From: Chara braunii | Lineage: Eukaryota; Streptophyta; Charophyceae; Charales; Characeae | Reading direction: 5' to 3' | DNA: 29,549 nucleotides | NCBI GenBank assembly: GCA_003427395.1 | Contig: BFEA01000050.1 | Location: forward strand, 4,061,082 to 4,090,630 | Part shown: positions 28,584-29,549 of the stretch, in pieces | Numbering within the stretch: the stretch's first letter is position 1 | How the letters are laid out: each line of letters opens with the position of its first letter | The notes under the pieces: generated by a model | What the model saw: the letters and a program-made list of their open reading frames with translations, nothing else | What the model was told of the DNA's origin: nothing | Database searches by the model: none | Translations under genes and position numbers: made by a program

Positions 28584-28621
28584 CTGTCTCTTATACACAT
28601 CTAGATGTGTATAAGAGACAG
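28584..28621. other. Nextera mate-pair junction adapter (artefact)
   Basis: CTGTCTCTTATACACATCT (28584-28602) is followed directly by its reverse complement AGATGTGTATAAGAGACAG (28603-28621). The 19-base unit is the Tn5 transposase mosaic end used in Nextera libraries, and the back-to-back palindrome is the circularisation junction of the mate-pair protocol. Translation gives SYTHLDVYKRQ in both directions, a known contaminant peptide in sequence databases. It is not a genomic feature. Confidence 0.97.
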
Positions 28622-29549
28622 TATCTACTGAGTTGCTCTTTCTGTGCCCTTGGTTTGCCGATGCCAGAACGACGCTGGCCGGAGCTGGGGCGTTGCCCTG
28701 TAACCTGTAAATGTCAGGAGTGTGAGGCCTTGTAGAGAGATCTGGGGTTTGCTGAGGGTGGAAGGCATTCCAGTGGTGAACCGGGGGGGGCTGCAAGGAG
28801 CCGAGAAGAGATCAGCTATGGTTGACGTTGGTTAGGTTGGTTCTGTCTCTGAGGTACAATGTCCTGGTTCAGGGAGCGCTAGGAGTTGTTCTAGGATTAG
28901 GAGGCCAGAATAGCTGTTATAGCATAATCTTCTATTTTCATAACCATTTGAGGGGCGCTGAGCCCAGTCCTCAGCAGTTTCGTTTTGATCACTCCGGGCA
29001 GACTGTGAGGACCCCGGCCTCAATCTTATTATTGGTAATATCAGCCTTGGGCACGGGGCCCGGTTAAAAAAAAAAAAAAAAAAAAAAAAAAGAAAAGGGC
29101 GTGGATTCAGCTCAAAGCGTCCCTGACCACCGCAACAGACCAGGTACGAAGCCAGGAGCTAATAGCAGACTTCAAGACGACATGGCTGGATCCAGACAGC
29201 AAGCTAGCCGAACTACTAAACGACGCTCAACAGTTGCGTTGGAAACCCTGGTGGCAAACAGAAAGGCAATGGCCTTCAAAGTTCGAAAGCCATTGTCAAC
29301 ATTCCATCACCCTGTACCTGGCCTCCCCATCACAGAGGTTCATGCCGGATGACCAGCCGCCCCACCCACATCCACCTCCGACCCCGCCACCTGCCCCCAT
29401 CGCCCACCCTATCGTCCCAACCATTGCCCGGGTCACCACTGGCCAGCCAAGACTACCTAACACACCTCTTCCACTCACGCCCCCTCCAACTGCTCCCCCT
29501 CCACCTCCCCCCCTGCCTACCGCACCTCTGCCCGCCACACCATCACCCC
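28622..29549 (+). repeat. Artefactual copy of 18355-19283
   Basis: Apart from a one-base length difference near 28639 and bases that are N in the first copy, the sequence matches 18355-19283 by eye. It includes the 26-A tract (29066-29091) and the Pro-rich open frame (29099-29549). It ends at the base that corresponds to the last base before the N gap. The features inside it duplicate those described at 18355-19283 and should not be counted again. Confidence 0.93.

Noticed and set aside
28541-28735. Open frame containing SYTHLDVYKRQ
   Set aside because: It is the translation of the sequencing adapter junction.
28622-29549. Second genomic copy of the 18355-19283 repeat
   Set aside because: It starts exactly at the adapter and ends exactly at the gap edge of the first copy, so an assembly artefact is far more likely than a real duplication.
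1-29549. CRISPR array, rRNA, tRNA genes or organelle genes
   Set aside because: No regularly spaced repeats with unique spacers, no cloverleaf with acceptor stem, and no rRNA or organelle gene was recognised.

Overview
The window looks like repeat-rich nuclear DNA of a green-lineage eukaryote. The evidence is plant-type L1-like LINE retrotransposons whose reverse transcriptase C-terminus carries a zf-RVT C-C-H-C motif, many long poly(A) tails, TTTAGGG-type motifs in LINE 3' regions, and no bacterial operon or rRNA/tRNA signature. A streptophyte alga such as a Chara-like species would fit, but that is inference. No intact host gene can be supported.

Layout. 1-3696 is non-coding or unassigned sequence with a short poly(A)-tailed repeat (SINE-like copy 1). 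3697-7958 is LINE A: a decayed ORF1 (gag-like, zinc knuckle) runs into a Gln-rich stretch and then directly into the C-terminal tail of a reverse transcriptase, so the endonuclease and the catalytic RT are missing. 7959-8509 is another LINE-like 3' end with its own poly(A). 8510-15432 is LINE B: it starts without a 5' end right after that poly(A), and carries ORF1-region fragments, an APE-type endonuclease, RT, RT tail and zf-RVT, broken by stops and frameshifts. LINE A and LINE B overlap in structure and together outline one element type. 15433-18799 is a 3' region, a minisatellite, SINE-like copy 2 and a roughly 490-bp tandem pair ending in poly(A) at 18800-18825. 18833-19462 holds an unrecognised Pro-rich open frame cut by an assembly gap (19284-19307). 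19577-20825 holds two pairs of diverged direct repeats. 21600-23170 has further LINE remnants, including a second zinc knuckle. 23340-28540 is more AT-rich, with three more SINE-like copies, an 11-bp-period repeat, GAA and CT microsatellites, and no convincing gene.

Assembly state. 28584-28621 is the palindromic Tn5 mosaic-end junction of a Nextera mate-pair library, not biology. Everything after it (28622-29549) repeats 18355-19283 and stops at exactly the base where the N gap begins. This is what results if an assembler read through the junction of a circularised fragment of about 10.2 kb. The last 966 bases should not be annotated as genome.

Biology. The most interesting real pattern is a head-to-tail series of same-strand poly(A) junctions, several followed directly by truncated LINE or coding-like sequence, together with telomere-like motifs in the 3' regions. 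It recalls nested LINE arrays such as Zepp of Chlorella, but this is a hypothesis.
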